Positions 17,304 through 26,263 are shown, numbered from the stretch's first letter. The stretch: DNA of 64,000 nucleotides from Elusimicrobiota bacterium (GCA_016928195.1 JAFGLF010000087.1:1-64000), one strand, 5' to 3'. Notes: generated by a model not told the origin, from the sequence alone. Translations and numbers: made by a program.

Positions 17304-18262
17304 ATGGAATAGAGCTTTTAAATTGGGGAAAAATGATACTCGGTAGTAACTATGTTTGTGATGCAGAAGTTCTGTTGTCGCATATTTTAGGGTTAAAAAC
17401 CGGCGATATTTATCTTGGTAAAAGGAATGTTAATATTATTAAAAGAAAAAAGTATGAAAAATGTGTGGTTAGACGAAAAAGCGGAATACCGACAGCATAT
17501 ATAACGGGCAATACGGAATTTATGGGATTAAAGTTTTTTATTAATAGATATGTTTTAATTCCCCGTCAGGAAACAGAAATTCTTGTTGAGGAGATTATTA
17601 AATTATCTAATCATCTAATCATCGGTTCGTCTAATCGTTTATCTATCCTGGATATAGGAACCGGATCAGGAAATATAGCAGTGTCACTTGCCAGATATAT
17701 AGATAATTCTAAAATAACCGCAGTGGATATATCTGACAATGCATTAAAAGTAGCTGAAAAAAATGCAAAATTTAACAGTGTCTCTGAAAAAATCAGTTTC
17801 TTGCGTACGGACTTGTTCGCTAAAATCCCCGCCCCGATATCATCGGGGCGCCCGCTCCGCCAAAGCTTAAGCGAGGCGAGAGGCTCGCCCAATAAAACTG
17901 GGCGGCGAAATTTATTTGACATCATTGTTTCAAATCCTCCGTATATAAGAACGTCCGAAATACCTAAATTACAGAAAGAAATACAATATGAACCTGTTGT
18001 TTCATTGGATGGGGGAAAAGACGGTTTCAGTTTTTATGAAAAGATTGTTTTAGAAAGTAAAAAATACCTAAAAAATAACGGATTTTTAGCATTTGAAATT
18101 GGCTATCATCACTCAAAAAAGGTAAGGGATATGATGATAATGGGCGGTTTTAAGAATATAAATGTAAGAAAAGATTATTCTGGCAACGAAAGAGTTATCT
18201 ATGGACAGAAGAACAACACGAATATACCTGCCCGACCAGTCTTGTCAGGCGGGCGCGAATAA
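17300..18262 (+). CDS. prmC: release factor glutamine methyltransferase with in-frame repeat insertion
   Basis: A 320-residue enzyme that methylates Gln of the GGQ motif. The N-terminal helical domain, the SAM site (LDIGTGSGNIAVSLA) and NPPY (IVSNPPYI) are present. A loop of about 30 residues (roughly 176-206) just before the NPPY strand is encoded by stacked GC-rich palindromes (17822-17911) that most PrmC proteins lack. Residues about 103-118 (SNHLIIGSSNRL) come from a tandem ctaatcatctaatc phrase. The last residues (IPARPVLSGGRE) come from a CCTGCCCGAC/GTCAGGCGGG palindrome. The reading frame survives all three. Confidence 0.93.
   Translation: MNGIELLNWGKMILGSNYVCDAEVLLSHILGLKTGDIYLGKRNVNIIKRKKYEKCVVRRKSGIPTAYITGNTEFMGLKFFINRYVLIPRQETEILVEEIIKLSNHLIIGSSNRLSILDIGTGSGNIAVSLARYIDNSKITAVDISDNALKVAEKNAKFNSVSEKISFLRTDLFAKIPAPISSGRPLRQSLSEARGSPNKTGRRNLFDIIVSNPPYIRTSEIPKLQKEIQYEPVVSLDGGKDGFSFYEKIVLESKKYLKNNGFLAFEIGYHHSKKVRDMMIMGGFKNINVRKDYSGNERVIYGQKNNTNIPARPVLSGGRE
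17822..17911. repeat. stacked GC-rich palindromes inside prmC
   Basis: Three inverted repeats in a row: CGCCCCGAT/ATCGGGGCG, a CTCCGCC...GGCGAG unit with core AAGCTT, and CGCCCA/TGGGCG. All lie in the coding frame between the cofactor-domain strand and NPPY. Confidence 0.7.
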
Positions 18263-18341
18263 GAAAGAAACGCGAATTAACGCGAACAAAACCAATATAA
18301 ATATTCGCGAATATTTGCGTTAGATTTGCGACCATTCGCGT
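18225..18341 (+). repeat. palindrome plus cgcgaat-type intergenic repeat before murA
   Basis: CCTGCCCGAC/GTCAGGCGGG closes the prmC frame. It is followed by cgcgaat units and the right half atatttgcgttagatttgcg, nearly identical to the copy before lolD (62353 onward). Confidence 0.75.
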
Positions 18342-18356
18342 TCCAAAGGTTATCCT

Positions 18357-19622
18357 ATGGAAAAAATTGTAATTAATGGCTGTAAAAAGCTTTTAGGGGA
18401 AGTAAGAATCAGCGGTTCTAAAAATGCCGCGCTTCCGATACTTATTGCCACGCTTTTAACTGATGAAAAATGTGTAATAAAAAACGTTCCTGAACTTGAG
18501 GACATTAATACTACGATTGCATTACTGCGCCATTTGGGGAAGAAAATAAAGAAACAAAAAAATGAAATAACGATTTTATCTAACAAGAATTTGTGTGTTG
18601 ATGCACCTTATGAACTTGTAAATAAAATGCGTGCATCTGTTCTAGTTGCGGGACCTCTAATTGCAAGATTTAAAAAAACTAAAATTGCACTTCCTGGAGG
18701 GGATGCGATAGGACTGAGGCCCATAGATATACACCTGGAAGGTTTTAAAAAGTTTGGAGCAAGATGTTCTGTATTACAGGGCAATGTTTCGATAAAAGCA
18801 AAAAGGATCAGGAGTGCAAAAATTGTTCTTGATTTCCCTTCGGTTGGAGCAACGGAAAATCTTTTAATGTCTGCCACGCTTATAAATGGCGAAACCATAA
18901 TTGAAAATGCAGCAATTGAACCCGAGGTAACCGACCTGGCAAATTTTTTGGTTAAAATGGGCGCAAGAATTTCCGGAATTGGCAGTAAAATTTTAAGAAT
19001 AAAAGGTGTGAAAAATCTCAGGGGATGTACTTATAGAGTAATACCGGATAGGATAGAAACAGGTACATTTATCGTTGCGGCAGTGATTACATCCGGAAAT
19101 ATCAGAATATCCGGCGCTGTCCCCGAACACAATGAGGCGCTTATTGAAAAGGTCAAATCAACAGGTGCAAAAGTATATTCAAAGAATAAGTATTTAAATA
19201 TTATAGGTTGTGATAAAATAAAATCTGTTGATATTAAGACTGCGGTTTATCCGGGGTTTGCAACTGATCTGCAGCCTCTATGGATGGCTTTAATGTCGCT
19301 TGCAGTAGATGAAGCAATAATTACTGAAACTATTTTTGAGAATCGCATGCAGACAGTCGCAGAGTTTGTTAGAATGGGAGCTAATATAAAAATAGAAGGT
19401 AATTCTGCGATTGTAAGAGGGGTCAAGACCCTTACAGGCGCCAAGGTTGTTGCATCTGATTTGAGGGCGGCAGCCGCACTTATATTAGCAGGGCTTTCGG
19501 CAAAAGGCGGGGTAGAATTGACCGGTCTTGAACATCTTGACCGTGGATATGAGAATATAGTCGGGAAACTCAGGAAACTTGGTGCTAAAATAAAACGTAT
19601 TAAACATGCTGATAATGCTTAA
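18357..19622 (+). CDS. murA: UDP-N-acetylglucosamine 1-carboxyvinyltransferase, Asp-type
   Basis: A 421-residue enzyme for the first committed step of peptidoglycan synthesis (enolpyruvyl transfer to UDP-GlcNAc). It has ISGSKNAALPILIATLL near the N-terminus and VIPDRIETGTF further on. The catalytic-loop residue that is Cys115 in E. coli is Asp116 here (ALPGGDAIGLRP). MurA enzymes with Asp at this position, as in Mycobacterium and Chlamydia, stay active and resist fosfomycin. Length and remaining motifs are normal. It follows prmC after a repeat-filled gap. Confidence 0.96.
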   Translation: MEKIVINGCKKLLGEVRISGSKNAALPILIATLLTDEKCVIKNVPELEDINTTIALLRHLGKKIKKQKNEITILSNKNLCVDAPYELVNKMRASVLVAGPLIARFKKTKIALPGGDAIGLRPIDIHLEGFKKFGARCSVLQGNVSIKAKRIRSAKIVLDFPSVGATENLLMSATLINGETIIENAAIEPEVTDLANFLVKMGARISGIGSKILRIKGVKNLRGCTYRVIPDRIETGTFIVAAVITSGNIRISGAVPEHNEALIEKVKSTGAKVYSKNKYLNIIGCDKIKSVDIKTAVYPGFATDLQPLWMALMSLAVDEAIITETIFENRMQTVAEFVRMGANIKIEGNSAIVRGVKTLTGAKVVASDLRAAAALILAGLSAKGGVELTGLEHLDRGYENIVGKLRKLGAKIKRIKHADNA

Positions 19623-19660
19623 TTTGTAATTAGTATGACTGAATAAGAGGTGCGGGATTG

Positions 19661-19720
19661 CCCCGCCACCTGTCTGCCAACCGAAGGTTGGCTCCGTCGA
19701 GCCAAAGACAGGTTGTGGGG
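19661..19720. repeat. cruciform-type inverted repeat before the his operon
   Basis: Left arm CCCCGCCACCTGTCT (19661-19675) and right arm AGACAGGTTGTGGGG (19706-19720) match at 13 of 15 positions and enclose two hairpins (AACCGAAGGTT; GGCTC/GAGCC). It shares arms with the element at 14694-14820, and its outer end adjoins a -35 box. Confidence 0.7.
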
Positions 19721-19748
19721 TTGATAAATAAGCAAAATTTAGTATAAT
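19721..19748 (+). promoter_or_regulatory. putative promoter of the his operon
   Basis: TTGATA (19721-19726), 16 bases, TATAAT (19743-19748). The hisD ribosome site (GAGGAG, about 19764-19769) and ATG 19776 follow. No His leader peptide is visible. Confidence 0.65.
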
Positions 19749-19775
19749 CAGATTTATTTATCCTGAGGAGTAATA

Positions 19776-20939
19776 ATGGAAAGCAAAATAAAAAATATAA
19801 TAGAAAAGGTTAGAAAAGAAGGCGATTCGGCTGTTACATATTTTACTAAGAAATATGACGGGATAAGTCTTGCTCCAAAACGGTTTAAGGTTACCGAAAA
19901 GCAGGTTTCTGATGCATTGAAATCCGTTGACAGAAGCTTTATATCTGCTGTAAAACAGGCAAGAAAGAATATAGAAACATTTCAGAAAAAAATCTATCCC
20001 AAACCTGTCTCTATCAGGAAAAATGGAATCGTTTTACAGTATATTTTTAAGCCTGTCAAAAAGGCTGGCGTTTATGTTCCCGGCGGACGATTCCCGTATC
20101 CGTCAACTGTATTAATGACGGTTATTCCGGCAAAGGTTGCAGGGGTTGAAGAGGTTATAATGGTAAGTCCGCTTAAAAACCTTACAGATGAAGTTTTGGT
20201 TACGGCAAAGATTTGCGGTGTAAACGATATTTATGGAATAGGCGGCGCTCAGGCAATCGCAGCATTAACTTACGGGACACGGACAATACCAAAAGTGGAT
20301 ATGATTGTCGGCCCCGGAAATGCTTATGTGACAGAAGCCAAAAAACAGGTTTTTGGGAAAGTAGGTATTGAAATGCTTCCGGGTCCGAGTGAAGTTTTAA
20401 TAATTGCGGATGAAATTGCAAACCCGGGTTTTATAGTTGCCGATTTATTGGCTCAATGCGAACATGATAAAGATGCGAGAGCATTTTTAATTTCGTTGTC
20501 ACGGAAATTATCGGATACTGTAAATAATAAGACTAAGCCGGTAAGGAAACAGATAGAAATTATAAACGTCAAAAATATTGCTCAGGCAATAAAGGTTGCG
20601 GATGAAATTGCACCCGAACACCTTGAGGTTATTGTTAAAAATCCGCAAAAAATTATAGATAAAATAAGGAACGCAGGGGCTATATTTACAGGTAACTATT
20701 CGCCGGTAGCAGTTGGCGACTATTTTGCCGGGCCAAGCCACGTGCTTCCTACTGCTTCAACTGCGAAATTTTCATCCGGACTTTCAGTATATGATTTTCT
20801 GAAATCTGTATCAGTAATTCAATATAGTAAATCGGCATTATTGAAATCGTCTAAAGCGGTAATAAAACTTGCAGAGACGGAAGGTATGAAAAAACATGCA
20901 GATTCAATTAAAACCAGAATTAAGGAGTTAAACAAATGA
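19776..20939 (+). CDS. hisD: histidinol dehydrogenase
   Basis: A 387-residue enzyme that oxidises histidinol to histidine in two steps. It has YVPGGRFPYPSTVLMTVIPA, the family signature from KVDMIVGPGNAYVTEAKK to GIEMLPGPSEVLI, AQCEHDKDA (zinc ligands), and APEHLEVIV then GPSHVLPT. It is somewhat short for the family (about 430) but all motifs are present. It opens a compact his cluster; hisG, often found just before hisD, is absent here. Confidence 0.96.
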   Translation: MESKIKNIIEKVRKEGDSAVTYFTKKYDGISLAPKRFKVTEKQVSDALKSVDRSFISAVKQARKNIETFQKKIYPKPVSIRKNGIVLQYIFKPVKKAGVYVPGGRFPYPSTVLMTVIPAKVAGVEEVIMVSPLKNLTDEVLVTAKICGVNDIYGIGGAQAIAALTYGTRTIPKVDMIVGPGNAYVTEAKKQVFGKVGIEMLPGPSEVLIIADEIANPGFIVADLLAQCEHDKDARAFLISLSRKLSDTVNNKTKPVRKQIEIINVKNIAQAIKVADEIAPEHLEVIVKNPQKIIDKIRNAGAIFTGNYSPVAVGDYFAGPSHVLPTASTAKFSSGLSVYDFLKSVSVIQYSKSALLKSSKAVIKLAETEGMKKHADSIKTRIKELNK

Positions 20940-21526
20940 GGAAAGCGGAAATTAAAAGAAAAACGGCAGAAACAAATATAAAGCTTTCATTGAATTTGGA
21001 CGGCAAGGGAAGGTATAAGCTGGATACATCTATTCCGTTTATTGACCATATGCTTTCACTTTTTTCGAAACACGCACTTATTGACCTTAATATAAAAGCA
21101 AGAGGAGATACGGAAGTCGATAATCATCATCTTGTTGAAGACCTGGGAATAGTTTTAGGTGAAGCAATAAAAAAAGCACTTGGGAAGAAAGCCGGTATTG
21201 CACGATATGGCAACTTTTTGCTCCCGATGGATGAGGCTTTAAGTTATATAGCAGTTGATTTATCAGGGAGGCCGTATTTTTCATTTGATGTGAAGTTTTC
21301 ATCGCAAAGCGGAAAATTTTCCGGTTTTGATTATTCGTTAATTGAAGAGTTTTTTAGAGCTGTTTCGAGTTCATGCGGGATTAATCTGCATATAAAAAAT
21401 CATACAGGAAGGAATAATCACCATATTTCAGAATCGATTTTTAAAGGATTTGCAAAAGCAATATGCCAGGCGGTAAAAATTAACAGGAGAATCAAGGGGA
21501 TACCTTCCACGAAAAGAATTTTATAA
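20936..21526 (+). CDS. hisB: imidazoleglycerol-phosphate dehydratase
   Basis: A 196-residue monofunctional IGPD. It has the DxDG-like start (LNLDGKGRYKLDT), FIDHMLSLFSKHA, DNHHLVEDLGI and the second metal motif NNHHISESIFKGFAKA. It binds two Mn ions and makes imidazole-acetol phosphate. There is no fused histidinol-phosphatase domain. It overlaps hisD by 4 bases. Confidence 0.97.
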   Translation: MRKAEIKRKTAETNIKLSLNLDGKGRYKLDTSIPFIDHMLSLFSKHALIDLNIKARGDTEVDNHHLVEDLGIVLGEAIKKALGKKAGIARYGNFLLPMDEALSYIAVDLSGRPYFSFDVKFSSQSGKFSGFDYSLIEEFFRAVSSSCGINLHIKNHTGRNNHHISESIFKGFAKAICQAVKINRRIKGIPSTKRIL

Positions 21527-21533
21527 AAGTGTT

Positions 21534-22157
21534 ATGATTACCATTGTTGATTACGGAATGGGGAATTTAAGAAGTGTTCAGAAAGCTTTTAAATTTATCG
21601 GCAGCGATGCGGTTATTACCTCATCGGCCAAAAAGATATTAAAATCGTCACTTGTTGTTCTTCCCGGAGTCGGTTCTTTTTCTGCAGCTATGGAGAATCT
21701 TAAAAAATTAGGGCTTATCGATGTAATTTATGATGTAATTAATATTAAAAAGAAACCGTTTTTAGGATTGTGTCTCGGGCTGCAGATTCTTTTTGAGAGA
21801 AGTGAAGAAGGTAATTGCAGGGGTCTTGGAATTTTTGAAGGCGAAGTTAAAAAATACTCATTTAAAAAGAGTTTAAAAATTCCGCATATGGGATGGAATA
21901 ATATCAAATTACAAATGACAAATGACAAATTACAAATTTTTAAGGATATAGAAAATAATTCTTATTTTTATTTTGTACATTCATATTATGTTAAACCTAA
22001 GGATAAAAATATAATTGCATCAACGACGAAATATGGAATTGACTTTACATCTTCTGTTTTATATAAAAATATTTTTGCAACACAATTCCATCCGGAAAAA
22101 AGCCAGGAAAACGGGCTGCGGTTATTAAAAAATTATGTTGATTATACCTGCAATTGA
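21534..22157 (+). CDS. hisH: imidazole glycerol phosphate synthase, glutaminase subunit
   Basis: A 207-residue class I glutamine amidotransferase that supplies ammonia to HisF. The nucleophile Cys lies in FLGLCLGLQILFERSEEG, and the His/Glu pair is in FATQFHPEKSQ. Residues about 123-135 (KLQMTNDKLQI) are encoded by a tandem acaaatgac phrase (about 21905-21940) inserted before the conserved YFVHSYYV block. The end overlaps hisA by 23 bases. Confidence 0.95.
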   Translation: MITIVDYGMGNLRSVQKAFKFIGSDAVITSSAKKILKSSLVVLPGVGSFSAAMENLKKLGLIDVIYDVINIKKKPFLGLCLGLQILFERSEEGNCRGLGIFEGEVKKYSFKKSLKIPHMGWNNIKLQMTNDKLQIFKDIENNSYFYFVHSYYVKPKDKNIIASTTKYGIDFTSSVLYKNIFATQFHPEKSQENGLRLLKNYVDYTCN

Positions 22158-22890
22158 TATTCGTGCCGGGAAGTGCGTAAGGCTCAGGCGCGGTAGGCTT
22201 GAAGAAGAAACAATATATTCGAATGACCCTGTCTTTATTGCAAAAATGTTTCAGTCTAAAGGCGCCCAGCGAATCCATATAGTTGATTTGGATGGTGCTT
22301 TTGCGGGCAGTCCTCAGAATTTATCGGTGGTAGAAAGTATTAGAAAAGCCGTCTCGGTTGAGTTGGAGTTTGGAGGCGGAATTAGGAAGATAGAAACCAT
22401 TAAGAAAATTTCTGATATGGGAATTGATAAAATAATTTTTGGAACAGTAAGTGTTTTTGACCCGGATGTGGTAAAAAAGGCATTGAAAAAGTTTAAAAAG
22501 AAAATAATTGTTGCCTTAGATGTATTAGACGGGAAGATTGCTGTCGGCGGATGGAAAGAAATAACACAATATGATGCGTTGGAGTTTGCAAAGGATATAA
22601 AAAAGAAAGGTATTAAGGAGATTATAGTAACGGATATAAAAAAAGACGGCATGATGGAAGGGCCGAATATTGAGGGTATAAAAAGGATATGTGAAAGCGG
22701 ATTATCGGTAATAGCTTCGGCCGGTATTTCGGTTATTGACGATGTTAAAAAGGTATTATCTCTTGAAAAATACGGTGTCTCGGGAATGATTATCGGTAAG
22801 GCGATTTATGCTGATTCTATAAAACTTGAAGATGCTATTAAGGAAGCACAAAATAGTGGTTCGTCGCGGCGAGGCTGTTCTGCGTGTTAA
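22135..22890 (+). CDS. hisA: ProFAR isomerase
   Basis: A 251-residue (beta-alpha)8 barrel that isomerises ProFAR to PRFAR. The two half-barrel phosphate sites and the catalytic Asp residues are visible: PAIDIRAGKCVRL (Asp8 position), LEFGGGIRK, VALDVLDGKIAVGGW, VTDIKKDGMMEGPN and ASAGIS. The start inside hisH is fixed by homology (MLIIPAIDI). The last residues (SSRRGCSAC) look repeat-derived and are not conserved. Confidence 0.96.
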   Translation: MLIIPAIDIRAGKCVRLRRGRLEEETIYSNDPVFIAKMFQSKGAQRIHIVDLDGAFAGSPQNLSVVESIRKAVSVELEFGGGIRKIETIKKISDMGIDKIIFGTVSVFDPDVVKKALKKFKKKIIVALDVLDGKIAVGGWKEITQYDALEFAKDIKKKGIKEIIVTDIKKDGMMEGPNIEGIKRICESGLSVIASAGISVIDDVKKVLSLEKYGVSGMIIGKAIYADSIKLEDAIKEAQNSGSSRRGCSAC

Positions 22891-22917
22891 ATTTAGAGTG
22901 AATTTAGCGGGTTTTTT

Positions 22918-23787
22918 ATGTTAACAAAAAGGATAATACCATGTCTGGATGTCGATAAAGGAAGGGTTGTAAAGGGGACAAGATTTCTTAATCTTAGAGA
23001 TGCCGGAAACCCTGTGGAAGTAGCAAAGAGATATGATAAAGAGGGCGCGGATGAGATAGTTTTTTTGGATATTACTGCATCTCATGAAAGAAGAAAGACA
23101 ATAATTGATGTGGTAAAAAAGACAGCAGAGACTGTTTTTATGCCTCTTACTGTAGGCGGTGGGATAAGGAATTTAGATGATATAAGAGATCTTTTAAAAG
23201 CAGGTGCAGATAAGATTTCAATAAATACTGCTGCGGTTGAAAATCCCGGATTTATAAAATCGGCATCTGCAAAGTTTGGAAGCCAATGTATTGTTGTTGC
23301 TATAGATGCCAAACGAATAGTTAATAAGGAAACACTCGCCTCGTCTCAGACGAGTCGGAGCGGGAGGGAACAAGGAAATAAGGGAATAAAGAAACAAAGG
23401 GAAACTTGTCAACCTGTCAACTTGTTAACTTGTCAGCCAAGATGGGAAGTATATACTTACGGGGGCAGGAAACCGACGGGCATTGATGCTGTTAAATGGG
23501 CAAAAAGAGTAGAAAAACTCGGGGCCGGAGAAATTCTTCTAACAAGCATGGATAAAGACGGAACAAAAGACGGTTATGATATTGATCTGACCCGTGCCGT
23601 TTCCAAGGCAGTAACAATTCCTGTTATTGCATCCGGCGGCGCCGGAGAGATGAAACATTTTTATGAAGCATTTACCTGCGGTTATTCTGATGCCGCGCTT
23701 GCTGCATCACTTTTCCATTATAAAGAATTGGCAATTAAAAAACTAAAAAGATATCTTTTAAAAAAAGGAGTTGGGATACGGTGTTAA
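22918..23787 (+). CDS. hisF: imidazole glycerol phosphate synthase, cyclase subunit, with a repeat-encoded insertion
   Basis: A 289-residue barrel; HisF is usually about 253. Catalytic Asp11 ([14 protein letters not shown]) and Asp130 (VVAIDAKR) are present, as are the phosphate sites ([22 protein letters not shown]). About 40 residues (134-174) between AIDAKR and WEVYTYGGR are extra and encoded by a CTCGTCTCAGACGAG palindrome plus tandem aacttgtcaacctgtcaac phrases (23317-23441). The insertion lies in the loop after strand 5, near the active-site face, so it could affect the enzyme; the frame stays open. Confidence 0.94.
   Translation: MLTKRIIPCLDVDKGRVVKGTRFLNLRDAGNPVEVAKRYDKEGADEIVFLDITASHERRKTIIDVVKKTAETVFMPLTVGGGIRNLDDIRDLLKAGADKISINTAAVENPGFIKSASAKFGSQCIVVAIDAKRIVNKETLASSQTSRSGREQGNKGIKKQRETCQPVNLLTCQPRWEVYTYGGRKPTGIDAVKWAKRVEKLGAGEILLTSMDKDGTKDGYDIDLTRAVSKAVTIPVIASGGAGEMKHFYEAFTCGYSDAALAASLFHYKELAIKKLKRYLLKKGVGIRC
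23317..23441. repeat. palindrome and tandem phrases inserted in hisF
   Basis: CTCGCCTCGTCTC/...GAGTCGGAGCGGG palindrome (about 23336-23364), then ggaaataagggaataaag and repeated cttgtcaac units. This is the same palindrome family as in leuS. Confidence 0.75.
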
Positions 23788-24143
23788 AATTGAAATTTGA
23801 TAAAAACGGTTTGATACCTGCAATCATTCAGGATGAGAAAACAAAAAATATTCTTATGGTTGCGTATATGAACAAGAAGACAGTTTGGAAAACAATAAAG
23901 ACAAAAAGAACCTGGTTTTATTCGAGAAGCAGGAATAGGTTGTGGATGAAAGGTGAAGAATCGGGTAATATTCAGATTGTAAAAAAGATTCTGGTTGACT
24001 GTGATAAGGATACAATTTTAATCCTTGTTAAACCCAAAGGTCCTGCGTGTCATCACGGATACAATTCCTGTTTTTATAGAAATATAAAAGGAAGGGTTAT
24101 AAGTAAGAGGCTGTTTGACCCAAAGAAAGTATATAAAAAATAA
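23781..24143 (+). CDS. hisI: phosphoribosyl-AMP cyclohydrolase
   Basis: A 120-residue monofunctional enzyme (no HisE pyrophosphatase domain). GTG start with GGAG at 23767-23770, overlapping hisF by 7 bases. It has [40 protein letters not shown], the metal-binding [10 protein letters not shown], and CHHGYNSCF. It hydrolyses the ring of PR-AMP. The PR-ATP pyrophosphohydrolase must be encoded elsewhere or replaced. Confidence 0.95.
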   Translation: MLKLKFDKNGLIPAIIQDEKTKNILMVAYMNKKTVWKTIKTKRTWFYSRSRNRLWMKGEESGNIQIVKKILVDCDKDTILILVKPKGPACHHGYNSCFYRNIKGRVISKRLFDPKKVYKK

Positions 24144-24215
24144 TAATTCACGGATTTTCTGGAATAAAGATTTTATCTGTGTAATCGCTTTAAGAAATCT
24201 GTGTAATCTGTGTTC
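24144..24215 (+). repeat. aatctgtgtaatctgtg phrase spacer before lepB
   Basis: The gap between hisI and lepB is made of the phrase aatctgtgtaatctgtgtt and related units, ending right at the lepB ATG. A similar phrase style is used in the other intergenic repeats. Confidence 0.55.
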
Positions 24216-24722
24216 ATGAAACGGCTGTTTTTTTTATTTTGCATTGCCGCGCTGATTACTGTTATCGTAAGAACTTTTATTTTTGAAGGTATATATATTG
24301 CTTCAGATTCTATGCTGCCGACGCTGCAGATAAATGACCATTTTTTTATAGATAAGATTACCTATCAATTTAGACAACCCGTAGCAGGCGAAATCGTGGT
24401 TTTTAAATCTCCTGTTAATGATGATAAGGATTTGGTTAAAAGAATCATAGCTGCAGGCGGTGATACCGTTTCAGTCAAGAATAAAGAGGTTTATGTTAAT
24501 GGTCGAAAACTGGACGAACCGTATAAACAACATACAAGACCAAATGAGATACTGAAAGGTGATAATATTACTGATTTGAAAATTCCAAAGGACTGTTTTT
24601 TTGTTTTAGGCGATAATCGTGATGAGTCTAACGACTCGCGTGATTGGATAAACACAGAAACAAAAGAACATATTTATTTTGTACACAGACTCGAAATAAA
24701 AGGAAAAGTTATTAGGTTTTAA
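24216..24722 (+). CDS. lepB: signal peptidase I
   Basis: A 168-residue inner-membrane protease that cleaves Sec signal peptides. Start at ATG 24216 (an in-frame GTG at 24210 adds two residues). One N-terminal membrane helix (about 3-22), catalytic Ser32 (ASDSMLPTL), catalytic Lys75 (DLVKRIIAAGGDTV), then the FVLGDNRDESNDSRDWI box. It is a compact, one-helix type. Followed by trpE after 2 bases. Confidence 0.95.
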   Translation: MKRLFFLFCIAALITVIVRTFIFEGIYIASDSMLPTLQINDHFFIDKITYQFRQPVAGEIVVFKSPVNDDKDLVKRIIAAGGDTVSVKNKEVYVNGRKLDEPYKQHTRPNEILKGDNITDLKIPKDCFFVLGDNRDESNDSRDWINTETKEHIYFVHRLEIKGKVIRF

Positions 24723-24724
24723 AA

Positions 24725-26209
24725 ATGTATCATCCGACCGAAAAACAGTTTAATAAACTGTCGAAGAAAAGACATATTATTCAGCTATGGAGGGAAATTC
24801 CAGTAGGGGGAGAAACACCTGTTTCCGCATATATAAAGCTGGGTGCTGAAGCTCCTTCTTGTCTTTTGGAGAGTATTGAGGGCGAAGAAAAAATTGCACG
24901 ATATTCATTCCTGGTTTTATATCCTACGCTTGTTTTTCAAAGTAATAATAATGTGGTTACATTGAAATACAATGGAAAGCCAAAACGAACGTTTAAGGTT
25001 GACAATCCGCTGGAGCATTTAAAGAAGATTTTAACTGATAATAAGCTTTTACATGATAATTCTTTGCCGCGTCTTTCTGGCGGTGCAATCGGATATATTG
25101 CCTACGATTATGTAAAAAAAATTGAAAAGATTCCTGATGTGAAAAAGCCCGGGTTGTTTTTACCTGAACTATACTTCATATTCCCCAGAATAATTGTTGC
25201 ATTTGACCATTTAAAACAAAAGATAAAATTAATCAGGCTTGTCAGTCCTCACGAGAAAATAAGTTATAAAAGTGCCTGCAGTGATATTGAAAAACTTATA
25301 TATGAACTTTCTAAACCGGTTTTGACTAATCCCGCCCCGATACGCCGGGACGGGACAAAGATGTATCCTGTTAAATCAGCTACAGATAAGAAGAAGTTCT
25401 TAAATTCTGTTGTTAAAGCAAAAAGGTATATTAAGGATGGGGATATAATCCAGACAGTTTTATCACAACGACTCGAGACGGGGTTTAAAGGTGACACCTT
25501 CGAGATTTACAGAGCGCTGCGTATTCTAAATCCATCGCCATATATGTATTATTTTAACCTTGGAAATGTAAAAATTATCGGTTCATCCCCGGAAATTCTT
25601 GTACGTTTGGAAAATGGAACTGCTAATGTGAGGCCGATTGCCGGCACCCGTCCGCGGGGTAAGGATAATGCTGATGACAGAAGATTGCGTGCCGAACTGC
25701 TGGAAGATGAAAAAGAAAAAGCAGAACATCTCATGCTTGTTGATTTGGGAAGGAATGACCTTGGTAGGGTTTGTAAGTTTAAGAGTGTTAAGCTTACAAA
25801 ATTTATGACCATAGAAAAATATTCACATGTAATGCATATTGTTTCGGATGTTGTGGGCAAGCTGAAATCATCCGCTGATGCGTTTAAGTTATTTAATGCA
25901 ACCTTCCCTGCAGGAACCGTATCAGGTGCTCCTAAAATAAGAGCTATGGAAATAATTGAGGAACTTGAGCCCACTAAACGCGGACTTTATGCAGGTGCGG
26001 TCGGATATTTTGATTATAATGGGAATATGGATTTTGCGATAAATATACGGACGATTATTATGAAGGGAGAGAAAGCTTATATTCAGGCGGGCGCCGGTAT
26101 TGTTGCGGATTCTGTGCCTGAAAAGGAGTATGAGGAAACCCTGAATAAGGCGCGGGGATTGATTAAAGCAATAGAAATGGCAGCAACTAAACGCGTATCC
26201 GGCTGGTGA
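24725..26209 (+). CDS. trpE: anthranilate synthase component I
   Basis: A 494-residue chorismate-utilising enzyme. The N-terminal region has the tryptophan-binding motif LLESIEGEEKIARYSF, and the chorismate domain has RPIAGTRPRGKD, DDRRLRAELLEDEKEKAEH, MLVDLGRNDLGRV, TFPAGTVSGAPKIRAME and YIQAGAGIVADS. It makes anthranilate with TrpG. A short palindrome (CCCGCCCCGATACGCCGGGA, near 25330) encodes NPAPIRRDG in the linker between domains. It should be feedback-inhibited by tryptophan. Confidence 0.96.
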   Translation: MYHPTEKQFNKLSKKRHIIQLWREIPVGGETPVSAYIKLGAEAPSCLLESIEGEEKIARYSFLVLYPTLVFQSNNNVVTLKYNGKPKRTFKVDNPLEHLKKILTDNKLLHDNSLPRLSGGAIGYIAYDYVKKIEKIPDVKKPGLFLPELYFIFPRIIVAFDHLKQKIKLIRLVSPHEKISYKSACSDIEKLIYELSKPVLTNPAPIRRDGTKMYPVKSATDKKKFLNSVVKAKRYIKDGDIIQTVLSQRLETGFKGDTFEIYRALRILNPSPYMYYFNLGNVKIIGSSPEILVRLENGTANVRPIAGTRPRGKDNADDRRLRAELLEDEKEKAEHLMLVDLGRNDLGRVCKFKSVKLTKFMTIEKYSHVMHIVSDVVGKLKSSADAFKLFNATFPAGTVSGAPKIRAMEIIEELEPTKRGLYAGAVGYFDYNGNMDFAINIRTIIMKGEKAYIQAGAGIVADSVPEKEYEETLNKARGLIKAIEMAATKRVSGW

Positions 26210-26218
26210 GCGAAGCTC

Positions 26219-26263
26219 ATCCCCCCTGCCAGTTTTGCCGAAGTAGGCAAAACTAGGGGGGAT
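26219..26263. repeat. 18-bp interrupted palindrome between trpE and trpG
   Basis: ATCCCCCCT/AGGGGGGAT (26219-26227 with 26255-26263) and AGTTTTGCC/GGCAAAACT (26231-26239 with 26246-26254) form one long stem with a 3-base bulge. A GTGAGGA ribosome site for trpG follows. It could be an attenuator or a repeat element; there is no T-run. Confidence 0.6.
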
